Origin: Amphritea balenae
GTDB taxonomy: Bacteria > Pseudomonadota > Gammaproteobacteria > Pseudomonadales > Balneatricaceae
NCBI RefSeq assembly: GCF_003858655.1
Contig: NZ_RQXV01000013.1
Span: 62,001 to 126,000, forward strand
Direction of reading: 5' to 3'
Length of the DNA: 64,000 nucleotides
A program made the translations under genes and the position numbers. The notes under the pieces were generated by a model, which made no database searches, was not told the origin of the DNA, and worked only from the letters and a program-made list of their open reading frames with translations. Below are positions 16,259 to 24,334 of this stretch, one piece after another; positions within the stretch are counted from its first letter, which is position 1; the number at the start of each line of letters is the position of its first letter.

Positions 16259-17491
16259 TCAGAACAGACGACGAGCACGGATAGTGCCGTTAACCTGCTT
16301 CAGCTTACCCAGTGCAACTTCAGAGCTGCCAGCATCAACATCGATAACTACGTAGCCAACTTTTTCGTTAGTTTGCAGGTACTGACCAACAATGTTTATA
16401 TTGTTCTCAGAGAACAGGTTGTTGATCGCACTCAGTACGCCCGGTACGTTCTCGTGAACGTGCAGCAGACGGTGAACATTAGCGTGTTCTGGCAGTGCTA
16501 CTTCAGGGAAGTTCACAGACGTAATGGAAGAGCCGTTGTCACTGTACTTGATCAGTTTTTCAGCCACTTCATAACCGATGTTTTCCTGTGCTTCCATAGT
16601 GGAGCCACCTACGTGCGGTGTCAGGATAACGTTATCGAATTCACGCAACGGAGAGAAAAACTCATCGTTGTTAGTACGTGGTTCAACCGGGAATACATCG
16701 ATCGCCGCGCCTAGTAAGCGTTGCTCAGCCAGTGCGCTACATAGAGCATCAATATCAACAACAGTACCGCGGGCAGCGTTAAGGAAAATAGAACCCTGTT
16801 TCATCTCTGCAAACTGAGCCGGGCCCATCATATCTTTAGTAGCGGCTGTTTCCGGAACATGCAGGGAAACAATATCACAAGTGTTTAACAGCTCTTTTAG
16901 TGAGCCCATCTGAGTTGCGTTACCCAGTGGCAGTTTAGTGACTACATCGTAAAAGTAGACGTGCATGCCCAGGGATTCAGCGATAACGCTCAGCTGAGTA
17001 CCGATGCTGCCGTAACCGACAATACCGAGCTTCTTGCCACGGATCTCGTAAGAGTCTTTGGCTGATTTCTGCCACTCACCACGGTGTGCCTTAGCATTCT
17101 TTTCAGCCACGCCACGCAGCAACAGAATAGCTTCAGCAATAACCAGTTCAGCTACTGAACGGGTATTAGAATAAGGTGCGTTAAATACGGCTACGCCGCG
17201 CATGGTTGCTGCTTCAAGGTTAACCTGATTGGTACCGATGCAGAAACAACCGACAGCAACCAGTTTCTTAGCTGCGTCGAATACAGCCGGAGTAAGCTGA
17301 GTACGGGAGCGAAGACCGATAAAGTGAACATCTTTCACTCGCTCAATCAGCTCTTCTTCCGGTAGTGAGCCGGTCAGATACTCGATGTTGGTATAGCCGT
17401 GCGCATTCAGCGTATCAAGAGCTGACTGGTGCACGCCCTCCAGCAGCAGAATTTTGATCTTGCTTTTGTCCAGAGAGGTATTTTGGCTCAT
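16259..17491 (-). CDS. serA: D-3-phosphoglycerate dehydrogenase
   Basis: A 410-residue SerA, the length of the E. coli enzyme. It oxidises 3-phosphoglycerate, the first step of serine synthesis. It has the D-isomer hydroxyacid dehydrogenase fold: GCFCIGTNQV, the NAD-binding GIVGYGSIGTQ at about 155, NAARGTVVD, and the catalytic LTPHVGGST. A C-terminal ACT domain (about 335-410) binds serine as feedback inhibitor. The start codon is followed by SQNTSLDKSKIKILLLEG as in homologues. Its upstream region holds a tandem structured repeat array, which may influence its expression. Confidence 0.97.
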   Translation of the reverse strand: MSQNTSLDKSKIKILLLEGVHQSALDTLNAHGYTNIEYLTGSLPEEELIERVKDVHFIGLRSRTQLTPAVFDAAKKLVAVGCFCIGTNQVNLEAATMRGVAVFNAPYSNTRSVAELVIAEAILLLRGVAEKNAKAHRGEWQKSAKDSYEIRGKKLGIVGYGSIGTQLSVIAESLGMHVYFYDVVTKLPLGNATQMGSLKELLNTCDIVSLHVPETAATKDMMGPAQFAEMKQGSIFLNAARGTVVDIDALCSALAEQRLLGAAIDVFPVEPRTNNDEFFSPLREFDNVILTPHVGGSTMEAQENIGYEVAEKLIKYSDNGSSITSVNFPEVALPEHANVHRLLHVHENVPGVLSAINNLFSENNINIVGQYLQTNEKVGYVVIDVDAGSSEVALGKLKQVNGTIRARRLF

Positions 17492-17758
17492 TGTATGGAA
17501 CTCTTTTTTATATGGTGACTATCCCGTGTGTGGCAGGATACCACCGGATTAACCGGTAAAAGAAAGCGCGCTATGTTAACACAGTGTTCGTTGAAAAGGG
17601 GGAGCCTAAAGAGGGGATCTGGTGGATTTTTATTCAACTGAATATGAATCCGAATCAATTAATAGCCAGTGATGTTGATTCTGGTTCATTAAAAGCGTCG
17701 TCGATGAATACCGATATCTACTCAGGCTGTACAGCGGTTAGCCAGAAATCCAGATCTT

Positions 17759-17890
17759 AGCCTGAGCAGATTCAAGAAAAGGCTACGCAGTGCGATAGTT
17801 GTTGCATCATTGACGGCAGTCAATGCGAGGTAAGCTCAGCCAGCAATGTTCCATTGCGCCAGCTGAGTAACACCGACATCTGTTCAGGCC
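17759..17890. repeat. structured element, copy A
   Basis: The ends AGCCTGAGCAGA and TCTGTTCAGGCC pair almost fully (one G-U, one mismatch at the tip). Inside are TAGCC/GGCTA, then CATTGAC-GGCA-GTCAATG (17808-17825), then GCTCAGC/GCTGAGT (17834-17868) enclosing GCAATG-TTC-CATTGC. The outer pair of the last stem is G-U here. Confidence 0.85.
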
Positions 17891-17920
17891 TCACAACGGT
17901 TAGCCAGAAATCCGGATCTT

Positions 17921-18052
17921 AGCCTGAGCAGATTCAAGAAAAGGCTACGCAGTGCGATAGTTGTTGCATCATTGACGGCAGTCAATGCGAGGTAAGCTCA
18001 GCCAGCAATGTTTCATTGCGCCAGCTGAGCAACACCGACATCTGTTCAGGCC
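17921..18052. repeat. structured element, copy B
   Basis: Nearly identical to copy A. The last stem is GCTCAGC/GCTGAGC (a full G-C outer pair instead of G-U), and its loop reads TTT instead of TTC. The middle hairpin CATTGAC-GGCA-GTCAATG is at 17970-17987. Confidence 0.85.
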
Positions 18053-18081
18053 GTAAATGGTTAGCCAGAAATCCGGATCTT

Positions 18082-18213
18082 AGCCTAAGCAGATTCAAGA
18101 AAAGGCTACGCAGTGCGATAGTTGTTGCATCATTGGCGGCAGCCAATGCGAGGTAAGCTCAGCCAGCAATGTTTCATTGCGCCAGCTGAGCAACACCGAC
18201 ATCTGTTCAGGCC
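18082..18213. repeat. structured element, copy C with compensatory change
   Basis: The middle hairpin is CATTGGC-GGCA-GCCAATG (18131-18148). Both sides of one base pair changed relative to copies A and B (A-T to G-C), so pairing is kept. The left arm of the closing stem reads CCTAAGCAG, which loses one pair. The other hairpins are as in copy B. Confidence 0.85.
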
Positions 18214-18266
18214 GTAAAATGGTAAGCCAGAAATCAAGCCTTGAGCCTGAGCAGAGAATAAAAAAG

Positions 18267-18548
18267 CTAGCTGTAGTAGCACAGGTATGCAGCAGGCTGA
18301 GCTACCTTAACCTGGAACTTCTGGTTAGCAGCGACATTGAATTCAGTTCCGGCCACAAAAGATTGCCATTCATCGCTACCTGGAAGTTTAACAACCAGTT
18401 CACCGCTAACAACTTTCATCAGCTCATCTTCAGAGGTACCAAATTCGTAGTCACCGGCAGCCATCACGCCCGAAGTTACTTTGCCTTCGCTGTTTTCAAA
18501 AGCGATAGATTTAACAGCACCATCAAAATATTCGTTTACAGTCAGCAT
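18267..18548 (-). CDS. ppnP: pyrimidine/purine nucleoside phosphorylase
   Basis: A 93-residue single-domain cupin of the PpnP (YaiE, DUF1255) family, which phosphorolyses several nucleosides to base and ribose-1-phosphate. It begins [17 protein letters not shown] and has the [14 protein letters not shown] and [19 protein letters not shown] blocks of the family. The frame continues 13 codons upstream, but AGGA 8 bases before the ATG at 18546-18548 and the 94-residue E. coli homologue fix the start. The stop codon is followed on the minus strand by CTTTTTTATTC, a possible weak terminator, and then by the structured repeat array. Confidence 0.92.
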   Translation of the reverse strand: MLTVNEYFDGAVKSIAFENSEGKVTSGVMAAGDYEFGTSEDELMKVVSGELVVKLPGSDEWQSFVAGTEFNVAANQKFQVKVAQPAAYLCYYS

Positions 18549-18636
18549 ATTATTTTCCTGTCTTGGCTGGAGTGGTTGTACCAACACCTAAGGCCGTAAT
18601 TTGGGAGCGCTATATTAGTCAGCTTTGTGGGATTTG

Positions 18637-19524
18637 TCACTTGTTCGCCGCAGATGGAGCATGTTCAAGCAGGTAGTCAACAAACACCTGATTGGCTCGG
18701 GACAGATAACTGTCGTTACGCCAGGCGATACAAAGATCAAAGATAACCGGCTCTTCAAAAGGAATGCCTAATAGGTCACCGGCATCAGCAATTGCCCGGT
18801 CCAGCAAGGCTGAGATACCAAATCCCTGGCGTACAAATGCCTGTATCAAAGGGATAAGGTTGGTCTCAAAATTAATCTTTGGTGTGACCTGATACTGTCT
18901 GGCAAGCTGGTCAGTTACTTTTCGGTGAAAGAAACCCTCTTTAAAGAGCACCAGTTCTTCGTCGAGAAATTCTCTGAAGTGGATACTTTTCCGGTTGGCT
19001 AGCGGGTGGTCCGGGCTGAGGCAGACCAGCATCTGTTCCTGTATCAGCTTAATCATTTTCAGACTGTCCCGCGAACCTGTATCTACCACGATACCGATAT
19101 CGAGTTCTCCCTGTTCGATTCGCTCTTGGATATACGAGGTGCCGCCCTCGACTACTGAAAGCTGTAGTCCGGGAAAGCTATGTCGAAAGCCCATCAGTAG
19201 TTCAGGTAGATGGTAGGAGCCCAGCATACTGGGGATGCCAACTCGTACAACTCCCCGGTTCAGTCCGGTCAGCTCTTTCATCTCCAGTTGGGCATCGGCA
19301 GTAGCCTGGAGAATCTTGTCCGCATGATGAAGTAATCGCTGACCTTCATCCGTCAGGCTTATTTTACGATCATGGCGATGGAACAGTTGTAGATCCAGCT
19401 GCTGTTCGAGTCTTTTAATCGACATACTGACGGCGGGTTGAGCCATATGTAGTGCTTCTGCAGCGCGGGTAAAGCTGGCTTCCCGAGCGACGGTCTGAAA
19501 ATAACGTAGAGTTCTGATATCCAT
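18637..19524 (-). CDS. LysR-family transcriptional regulator
   Basis: This protein of about 295 residues has an N-terminal winged helix (MDIRTLRYFQTVAREASFTRAAEALHMAQPAVSMSIKRLEQQL) followed by the LysR substrate-binding domain (from about residue 90). It lies divergent to an MFS exporter gene, the usual arrangement of a regulator and its target, so it probably controls that transporter. In-frame GTG 19536 and ATG 19533 also exist, and no clear ribosome-binding site marks any of the three; I chose the ATG giving the canonical MDIRTLRYF start. The effector is unknown. Confidence 0.9.
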   Translation of the reverse strand: MDIRTLRYFQTVAREASFTRAAEALHMAQPAVSMSIKRLEQQLDLQLFHRHDRKISLTDEGQRLLHHADKILQATADAQLEMKELTGLNRGVVRVGIPSMLGSYHLPELLMGFRHSFPGLQLSVVEGGTSYIQERIEQGELDIGIVVDTGSRDSLKMIKLIQEQMLVCLSPDHPLANRKSIHFREFLDEELVLFKEGFFHRKVTDQLARQYQVTPKINFETNLIPLIQAFVRQGFGISALLDRAIADAGDLLGIPFEEPVIFDLCIAWRNDSYLSRANQVFVDYLLEHAPSAANK

Positions 19525-19538
19525 ATTAATCATCACAA

Positions 19539-19552
19539 ATACTTATAAGTAT
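19539..19552. promoter_or_regulatory. candidate LysR operator
   Basis: ATACTTATAAGTAT is a perfect 14-base palindrome in the short gap between the LysR and MFS genes. A TATAAT on the minus strand lies at 19560-19565 directly beside it. The position fits autoregulation by the LysR protein. Confidence 0.5.
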
Positions 19553-19622
19553 GATCATTATTATATATTTCTGTGATTAAGTCGTTGTTGTTACGCTGCA
19601 CTGTATAAGTGGAGGCTGAGCA

Positions 19623-20819
19623 ATGATTGAGGTGGGAACTAAGCAATTCTGGCGAGCTACGGCGGCGCTTTGTGTCGGCTCGTTTATGATCTTCGCTAAT
19701 GTGTACGTGACTCAGCCAGTGCTGCCGATGTTGCAGCATGAATTTGGTCTGACAACGCTGGAAGTCAGCTGGTCGTTTACGTTGACCACTCTTACCTTAG
19801 GTCTTTCTCTACTGTTTTATGGCCCGTTATCTGATGTGGTGGGACGACGCGGTCTGATGCTAGGCAGTATGCTGGGGGTCTGCCTTTGCACATTCATGCT
19901 GTCCCGGGTAGAGAGTTTTTCTGCGTTGCTATTTCTACGTGCAGTACAAGGTGTTTTCTTAGCTGGTTTACCTGCCATTGCAATTGCTTATATGGGTGAT
20001 GAGTACTCCCGGCGAGGGATGTTGTTAGCTGTTGGTTTTTATATTAGTGGTAATACTCTGGGGGGGATTTCTGGACGGCTGATAGGTGGTTTCGTTGGTG
20101 AATGGCTGGGTTGGTCTGATCTGTTTCTGGTGATGGGGGCGCTTAGTACGTTATGTCTGATGGTTTTCTGGTGGCTATTGCCGTCATCACAACGGTTTGA
20201 GTCTCAGCCTCTGCATCTGCTGACAATGCTGCGCTATCTGGCAGGGCATTTAAGGAATTACCGGTTAATGCTGGTGTATCTGATAGGTGGGCTGAATTTC
20301 TTTATTTTTATCAATCAGTACAGCTACATCACTTTTGTGCTATCTGCGGAACCATTTAATCTGACCCCAGCCTGGTTGGGATTGCTGTTCCTGACCTATC
20401 TGACCGGGACCGTGGGTTCTGCTATATCGGGCAAAGTGGCGCAACGTTTTGGCCAGTTAACTTGTATCACGGCCGGCATTCTTATTTTGATAGTCGGCAG
20501 TTTGTTAACGCTTAATGATAGATTATCCGTCATTATCCTGGGCTTTTTTATCAATAGTTTTGGTTTTTTCTTCGCCCATTCCAGTGCTAGTAGCTGGGTT
20601 AGTCATCAGGCTACTTCTGCCCGGGCTAGTGCCTCCTCTCTATATCTTATGTTCTATTACTTAGGCGCGAGTGCCGGTGGCTTTTACCTTGATCCTTTTT
20701 GGCACTGGCAGGGCTGGCAGGGGGTTGTTCTGGGTTCGCTAATTGTATTGGTATTTACCTTACTGCTAACCCTGGCGTTGAGCTGGTTAAGATCCCAGCG
20801 TATGATCAGACCTCTCTGA
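19623..20819 (+). CDS. MFS transporter, drug/metabolite exporter type
   Basis: This 398-residue protein has twelve predicted membrane segments. The signature of the major facilitator superfamily is visible after helix 2 (FYGPLSDVVGRRGLML), and helix 4 has RAVQGVFLAGLPAIAIAYMGDE. The sequence resembles the YnfM/arabinose-efflux subgroup (COG2814), so proton-driven export of a small compound is likely but the substrate is unknown. GGAGG lies 8 bases before the ATG. It is divergent from the LysR gene, which probably regulates it. Confidence 0.9.
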   Translation: MIEVGTKQFWRATAALCVGSFMIFANVYVTQPVLPMLQHEFGLTTLEVSWSFTLTTLTLGLSLLFYGPLSDVVGRRGLMLGSMLGVCLCTFMLSRVESFSALLFLRAVQGVFLAGLPAIAIAYMGDEYSRRGMLLAVGFYISGNTLGGISGRLIGGFVGEWLGWSDLFLVMGALSTLCLMVFWWLLPSSQRFESQPLHLLTMLRYLAGHLRNYRLMLVYLIGGLNFFIFINQYSYITFVLSAEPFNLTPAWLGLLFLTYLTGTVGSAISGKVAQRFGQLTCITAGILILIVGSLLTLNDRLSVIILGFFINSFGFFFAHSSASSWVSHQATSARASASSLYLMFYYLGASAGGFYLDPFWHWQGWQGVVLGSLIVLVFTLLLTLALSWLRSQRMIRPL

Positions 20820-20922
20820 GGAAGGTGTGAACAAGTCCCTTACGCCTCTGGCTTTTAGAGAGATTGAAGATCAAGGCAACAATTACAGACATACTGGTTG
20901 TACGTCGAAAATTGTTAACGCT

Positions 20923-21062
20923 GAGATTCGAAATCTCTGAAAGCCCCCTTTTTTTAAAAAGAAGAGGGGGGGCGGACTCTAGCACGGCCAACTGCTTTGT
21001 CAGACAGTTTGAAAAGGTCCAGACATTTCACTGCACTATCTTTCGCGCATTTGGCCGTGCTA
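20923..21062. other. structured intergenic region with perfect 12-bp inverted repeat
   Basis: The 310-base gap 20820-21129 holds no gene. It contains GAGATT-CGA-AATCTC (20923-20937), then an imperfect stem of CCCCCTTTTTTT with AAAAAGAAGAGGGGG (about 20944-20972). After that come TAGCACGGCCAA (20980-20991) and its exact complement TTGGCCGTGCTA (21051-21062), 59 bases apart. This may be a 5' leader structure of the following gene, an sRNA, or the remnant of a small inverted-repeat element. Confidence 0.5.
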
Positions 21063-21129
21063 TAGCCCGCAGAGAAAATAATGGACATATTCACACCTTC
21101 CCTAATATATCCGGCCAGGAGTTGAGTCT

Positions 21130-21792
21130 ATGCAGTATAAACATCGGTATGTTGATGGCACCGAAGCAGATCTGCCTGTGGGTAAGGTCGTCTGTGTCGG
21201 GCGCAACTTTGCTGACCATGCGGCTGAGTTGAATAACCCGGTACCGACAACGCCGATGCTATTTATGAAGCCTGCAACGGCAATCGTACCTTTGGCTGAG
21301 CCTTTTGAAGTACCAATGGACTATGGCACCGTCCATTTCGAAACTGAGATGGCGATACTGATTGGTCAGCCCCTTAAAAATGCCAATAAACACGAGATTG
21401 AAGATGCAATTGTGGGTGTGGGCCTGGGTTTGGATCTGACGTTACGTGACTTGCAGAGTAAACTGAAAGAGCGGGGACATCCATGGGAAAAATCGAAAGC
21501 ATTTGATGGTTCCTGCCCACTCTCTGTGTTTGTTGAACCTGCGGCAATGGGTGATCTGCAGGATCAGCAGATTCGTTTGACGGTGAACGGGGAGTTACGT
21601 CAAAACGGTAACAGCAGCTTTATGTTGAATAAGATTTTCCCTTTGATCGCTTATATGAGCCATTATTTTACCCTGCAGCCGGGTGATGTTGTGCTAACCG
21701 GCACGCCCGCAGGTGTAGGTGCCGTCAATCCCGGTGATCAGTTGTTAGTCGAGCTGGGGGATGTTCTGCGTATTGAAACTCAGGTTATTTAA
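21130..21792 (+). CDS. fumarylacetoacetate hydrolase family protein
   Basis: A 220-residue single FAH domain. Metal-binding acidic residues are visible as Glu71 and Glu73 in HFETEMAILIG and Asp102 in GLGLDLTLRD. KVVCVGRNFADHAAEL and GDVVLTGTPAGVG are family signatures. Members of this compact group (YcgM, FAHD1-like) hydrolyse acylpyruvates or decarboxylate oxaloacetate; the exact activity is not readable. An AGGAG precedes the ATG by about 8 bases. It is followed by hemJ on the same strand after 76 bases. Confidence 0.92.
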   Translation: MQYKHRYVDGTEADLPVGKVVCVGRNFADHAAELNNPVPTTPMLFMKPATAIVPLAEPFEVPMDYGTVHFETEMAILIGQPLKNANKHEIEDAIVGVGLGLDLTLRDLQSKLKERGHPWEKSKAFDGSCPLSVFVEPAAMGDLQDQQIRLTVNGELRQNGNSSFMLNKIFPLIAYMSHYFTLQPGDVVLTGTPAGVGAVNPGDQLLVELGDVLRIETQVI

Positions 21793-21868
21793 GTCAGCGT
21801 ATTAATAAGCTGTTTGAACGGCGATGTTTTAGCGAAAGATAAGCTTAGAAAATAAGGAATGATGTCTG

Positions 21869-22285
21869 ATGTTATGGGTTAAAGCTTTTCATATTCTGGC
21901 GATGACCAGCTGGATGGCGGGGATCTTTTATCTACCGCGTATTTTCGTGCACTACGTTGAAGGTGCTGAGGCGGGTCAGGACGTTAGCCGGCTCGCGATT
22001 ATGGCCGGTAAGTTGTATGGCTTTATGTCGCTAATGGCGCTGTTTACTCTGGGTTTAGGGTTTTGGTTGTGGTTAGGCTATGGTTTTTCCGGCGCATGGC
22101 TACATGCTAAATTATTATTTGTCGGGCTACTGATCGGCTATCACTTCTGGTGTTTTTCCTATCTGAAAAAGCTACGTGCGGGCACATTGGATAACAGTGG
22201 TCGTTACTTCCGTTACTTCAACGAATTGCCGTTGATGATCTTCATCCCGATTTTGATTCTGGTAGTGGTTAAGCCCTTTTATTAA
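21869..22285 (+). CDS. hemJ: protoporphyrinogen oxidase HemJ-type membrane protein
   Basis: A 138-residue protein with four predicted membrane helices, matching HemJ/UPF0093. HemJ oxidises protoporphyrinogen IX to protoporphyrin IX in the membrane, the step before heme formation. KAFHILAMTSWMAGIFYLPRIFVHYVE at the N-terminus carries the conserved His8 and Trp16. WLHAKLLFV and YHFWCF are further family landmarks, and RYFNELPLMIF closes the domain. The related CopD family is the alternative, but size and motifs favour HemJ. AAGGA lies before the ATG. It converges on ubiJ. Confidence 0.85.
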   Translation: MLWVKAFHILAMTSWMAGIFYLPRIFVHYVEGAEAGQDVSRLAIMAGKLYGFMSLMALFTLGLGFWLWLGYGFSGAWLHAKLLFVGLLIGYHFWCFSYLKKLRAGTLDNSGRYFRYFNELPLMIFIPILILVVVKPFY

Positions 22286-22370
22286 CTGGCATAGTCAGGC
22301 TTAGTTTCAAGAGAGCCTGAAGAGGGTATGAGCTTGGATAAGACTAGCAGGCATTAATACCTGATTGAGC

Positions 22371-22412
22371 TTAATGCTTTGAACTTAGTGCTTTGAGTTT
22401 AATGCTTTGAAT
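22371..22412. repeat. three 14-bp tandem repeats
   Basis: The unit TTARTGCTTTGARY occurs three times in direct succession (22371, 22385, 22399) in the gap between the convergent hemJ and ubiJ genes. Only four of fourteen positions vary. A variable-number tandem repeat is likely; no function is evident. Confidence 0.75.
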
Positions 22413-22418
22413 TTAAAA

Positions 22419-23033
22419 TTAGCGGGCTTGCAGTCGTTCAATTCGGGCGGCGATACGGTCGGTTTCCTGACGTAGCTCGGCAACCTGATTTGAGAACTGG
22501 CTCACTTCAGGTTGGCTGGGTAGCAGTTGTACCTCTTCTTTCAGATACTCTTCCAGATTCATCATCAGGCTGTTGCCGGTGTTCAGATAAAACTCAGCTT
22601 TCCAGCGCAGATAGCGGGCCAGTTCATGGGCCGGCAGGTCGCCGATCAGTTGGGCCAGGATCGCTTCCCAGTCCAGTGCGGCATCGATCATAATCTGGCT
22701 GAAACGGGTTGCCAGGGCGCTATCCCCGGTGACGCTGATACTTTTGCCAAACATCGCATCACTGCTTTCCTGACTGCTCAGCAGACGAAGAAAGTCGGCA
22801 GCACTGCCGCTGAGGGTGACATCGGCATCTTCACGGCAGAGCATGTCGATTTGTAAGCCCTGACTGGAGGGCTGAATTGACAGGGCGGCAGCGGGAGAAC
22901 TGAGCTGTATAGCGATGACCTTGCCATCCAGCCGGGTCAGACGATCAATAACTTCCGGGTTCAGCAACAGAAGCTTATTAACTGAAGCTTCTGTCAGTGT
23001 CAGCAGGGTGGCATTGATCGTTTCCATGCTCAT
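22419..23033 (-). CDS. ubiJ: ubiquinone biosynthesis accessory factor UbiJ
   Basis: A 204-residue protein with an SCP2 lipid-binding domain (about 20-110) and a C-terminal coiled-coil stretch (QVAELRQETDRIAARIERL). UbiJ helps assemble the aerobic ubiquinone synthesis complex and binds lipid intermediates. It directly follows ubiE on the minus strand with a 16-base gap, as in most gammaproteobacteria. The usual third member, ubiB, does not follow; the next gene is the convergent hemJ. Confidence 0.9.
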   Translation of the reverse strand: MSMETINATLLTLTEASVNKLLLLNPEVIDRLTRLDGKVIAIQLSSPAAALSIQPSSQGLQIDMLCREDADVTLSGSAADFLRLLSSQESSDAMFGKSISVTGDSALATRFSQIMIDAALDWEAILAQLIGDLPAHELARYLRWKAEFYLNTGNSLMMNLEEYLKEEVQLLPSQPEVSQFSNQVAELRQETDRIAARIERLQAR

Positions 23034-23049
23034 AAACAGGGGCTCATCT

Positions 23050-23811
23050 TTAAGGTTTGATACCTGTATGCAGGGCTACGATGCCACCGGTCATATTCTG
23101 GTATTTACACTGCACCAGACCCGCTTCAGTCATCATGTTTTTCAGGGTTTCCTGATCAGGATGCATGCGGATAGACTCAGCCAGATAACGATAGCTCTCT
23201 TCATCACCGGCGATCAGTTTGCCGATCTTAGGCAACAGGCTGAAAGAGTAGAAGTCGTAAGCTTTAGTCAGCACCGGATTATCGGTTTTAGAGAACTCGA
23301 GTACCATTACTTTGCCGCCAGGCTTCAGGACCCGGGCCATAGATGCCAGTGCGCGGTCTTTGTGCGTTACGTTACGCAGGCCAAAGGCGATGGTGATGCA
23401 ATCGAAAGTATTGTCCGGAAATGGCAGCTCTTCAGCGTTTGCCTGAACAAATTCGACGTTACCGGTAATGCCACGATCCAGTAACCGGTCACGGCCGACT
23501 TTAAGCATTGAATCATTGATATCGGCCAGAACCACTTTACCATCAGGACCGACCAGGCGGGAAAAACGCATGGTCAGGTCGCCGGTACCACCGGCAATAT
23601 CCAGTACCTTATGACCACGACGAACGCCGCTCTGCTCAATTGTCAGGCGCTTCCAGATACGGTGTACACCACCGGACATCAGGTCGTTCATTACATCATA
23701 TTTGCTGGCTACCGAGTGGAATACGTCGGCTACTTTCGCCTGCTTTTCCTCTACGTTAACCTGCTCGTAGCCGAAATGGGTTTTGTCCTGAGAGTCTTTC
23801 TGGTCAGTCAT
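23050..23811 (-). CDS. ubiE: ubiquinone/menaquinone C-methyltransferase UbiE
   Basis: A 253-residue class I SAM-dependent methyltransferase that adds the C-methyl group to the ubiquinone (and menaquinone) precursor ring. It carries [18 protein letters not shown]-type motifs, the SAM-binding [10 protein letters not shown] at 71-80, [14 protein letters not shown], and [15 protein letters not shown]. The frame is open 19 codons further upstream, but the ATG at 23811, with AGG 6 bases before it, gives the standard length. It lies between the DUF971 gene and ubiJ in one minus-strand block. Confidence 0.96.
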   Translation of the reverse strand: MTDQKDSQDKTHFGYEQVNVEEKQAKVADVFHSVASKYDVMNDLMSGGVHRIWKRLTIEQSGVRRGHKVLDIAGGTGDLTMRFSRLVGPDGKVVLADINDSMLKVGRDRLLDRGITGNVEFVQANAEELPFPDNTFDCITIAFGLRNVTHKDRALASMARVLKPGGKVMVLEFSKTDNPVLTKAYDFYSFSLLPKIGKLIAGDEESYRYLAESIRMHPDQETLKNMMTEAGLVQCKYQNMTGGIVALHTGIKP

Positions 23812-23904
23812 GGGAAACCTGTTTAGTGCATAATTTGCGTTGCCGCATTCTACCCTTGCGACAGCCACTTGTCTTTAATCAATCTCAAGCAGGGGCTATT
23901 ACCC

Positions 23905-24282
23905 CTAGCCCTTAGCAATCATATTGCCGTGACGAGTCTCACCTGCTTCAGCCAGCGCTTCGAGATAACGATTCCAATACTGGTCGTGATTATGGCAGAG
24001 GTCGTACAGATATTCCCAGGTGTACAGGCCACTGTCATGACCGTCATCAAAGATTATCTTCAATGCATAGTTCCCGCTGGCTTCAACGCCTTTAATACCA
24101 ACCAGTTGCTTACCCGTTTGCAATACGCCGTTGCCACGCCCATGGCCGCGAACTTCAGCTGAAGGAGAATGGACGCGGAGGAACTCGGCCGTTAGCTCGT
24201 AGCCTTCCTGATCACTGTATACGAACTCCAGTGTGCGGGACTTAGCGTGAAGCTTGATATCGATCGGCAGCTTTTTAGTCAT
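23905..24282 (-). CDS. DUF971 (gamma-butyrobetaine hydroxylase N-terminal-like) protein
   Basis: A 125-residue DUF971 domain protein. The domain resembles the small N-terminal domain of gamma-butyrobetaine dioxygenases and is recognisable from ELTAEFLRVHSPSAEVRGH and the IIFDDGHDSGLYTWEYL block. Stand-alone copies next to hslVU are common in gammaproteobacteria; some relatives are proposed to act in iron-sulfur or redox biology, but the function here is unknown. It sits 52 bases after hslU and 93 before ubiE on the minus strand. Confidence 0.88.
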   Translation of the reverse strand: MTKKLPIDIKLHAKSRTLEFVYSDQEGYELTAEFLRVHSPSAEVRGHGRGNGVLQTGKQLVGIKGVEASGNYALKIIFDDGHDSGLYTWEYLYDLCHNHDQYWNRYLEALAEAGETRHGNMIAKG

Positions 24283-24334
24283 TGTTCAAAACTCCGCTGA
24301 CAGGGTAGGTAACTACCCTGCCAGCCTGAACCTG

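Larger units (their letters stand above)
17699..18260. repeat. tandem array of structured repeats between ppnP and serA
   Basis: The 775-base gap 17492-18266 contains no gene. It holds a tandem array with a period of 161-162 bases: GGTTAGCCAGAAATC recurs at 17736, 17898 and 18059, and a variant at 18221. Three complete units are nearly identical. A decayed half-unit precedes them (an ATCTACTCAGGC tail near 17716) and a truncated unit follows (AGCCTGAGCAGAG near 18244). Each unit is a 132-base palindromic element plus a spacer of about 30 bases. The forward frame that runs out of this array over ppnP is not a gene. Confidence 0.92.

Noticed and set aside
17699-18260. Possible CRISPR array because of regular repeats
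   Set aside because: The repeating unit is about 162 bases and the spacers of about 30 bases are themselves nearly identical; there are no short direct repeats with unique spacers and no cas genes.
18177-18599. Forward reading frame of 140 codons out of the repeat array over ppnP
   Set aside because: It starts in the repeat and runs antisense to the well-supported ppnP gene; no ribosome-binding site or family match.
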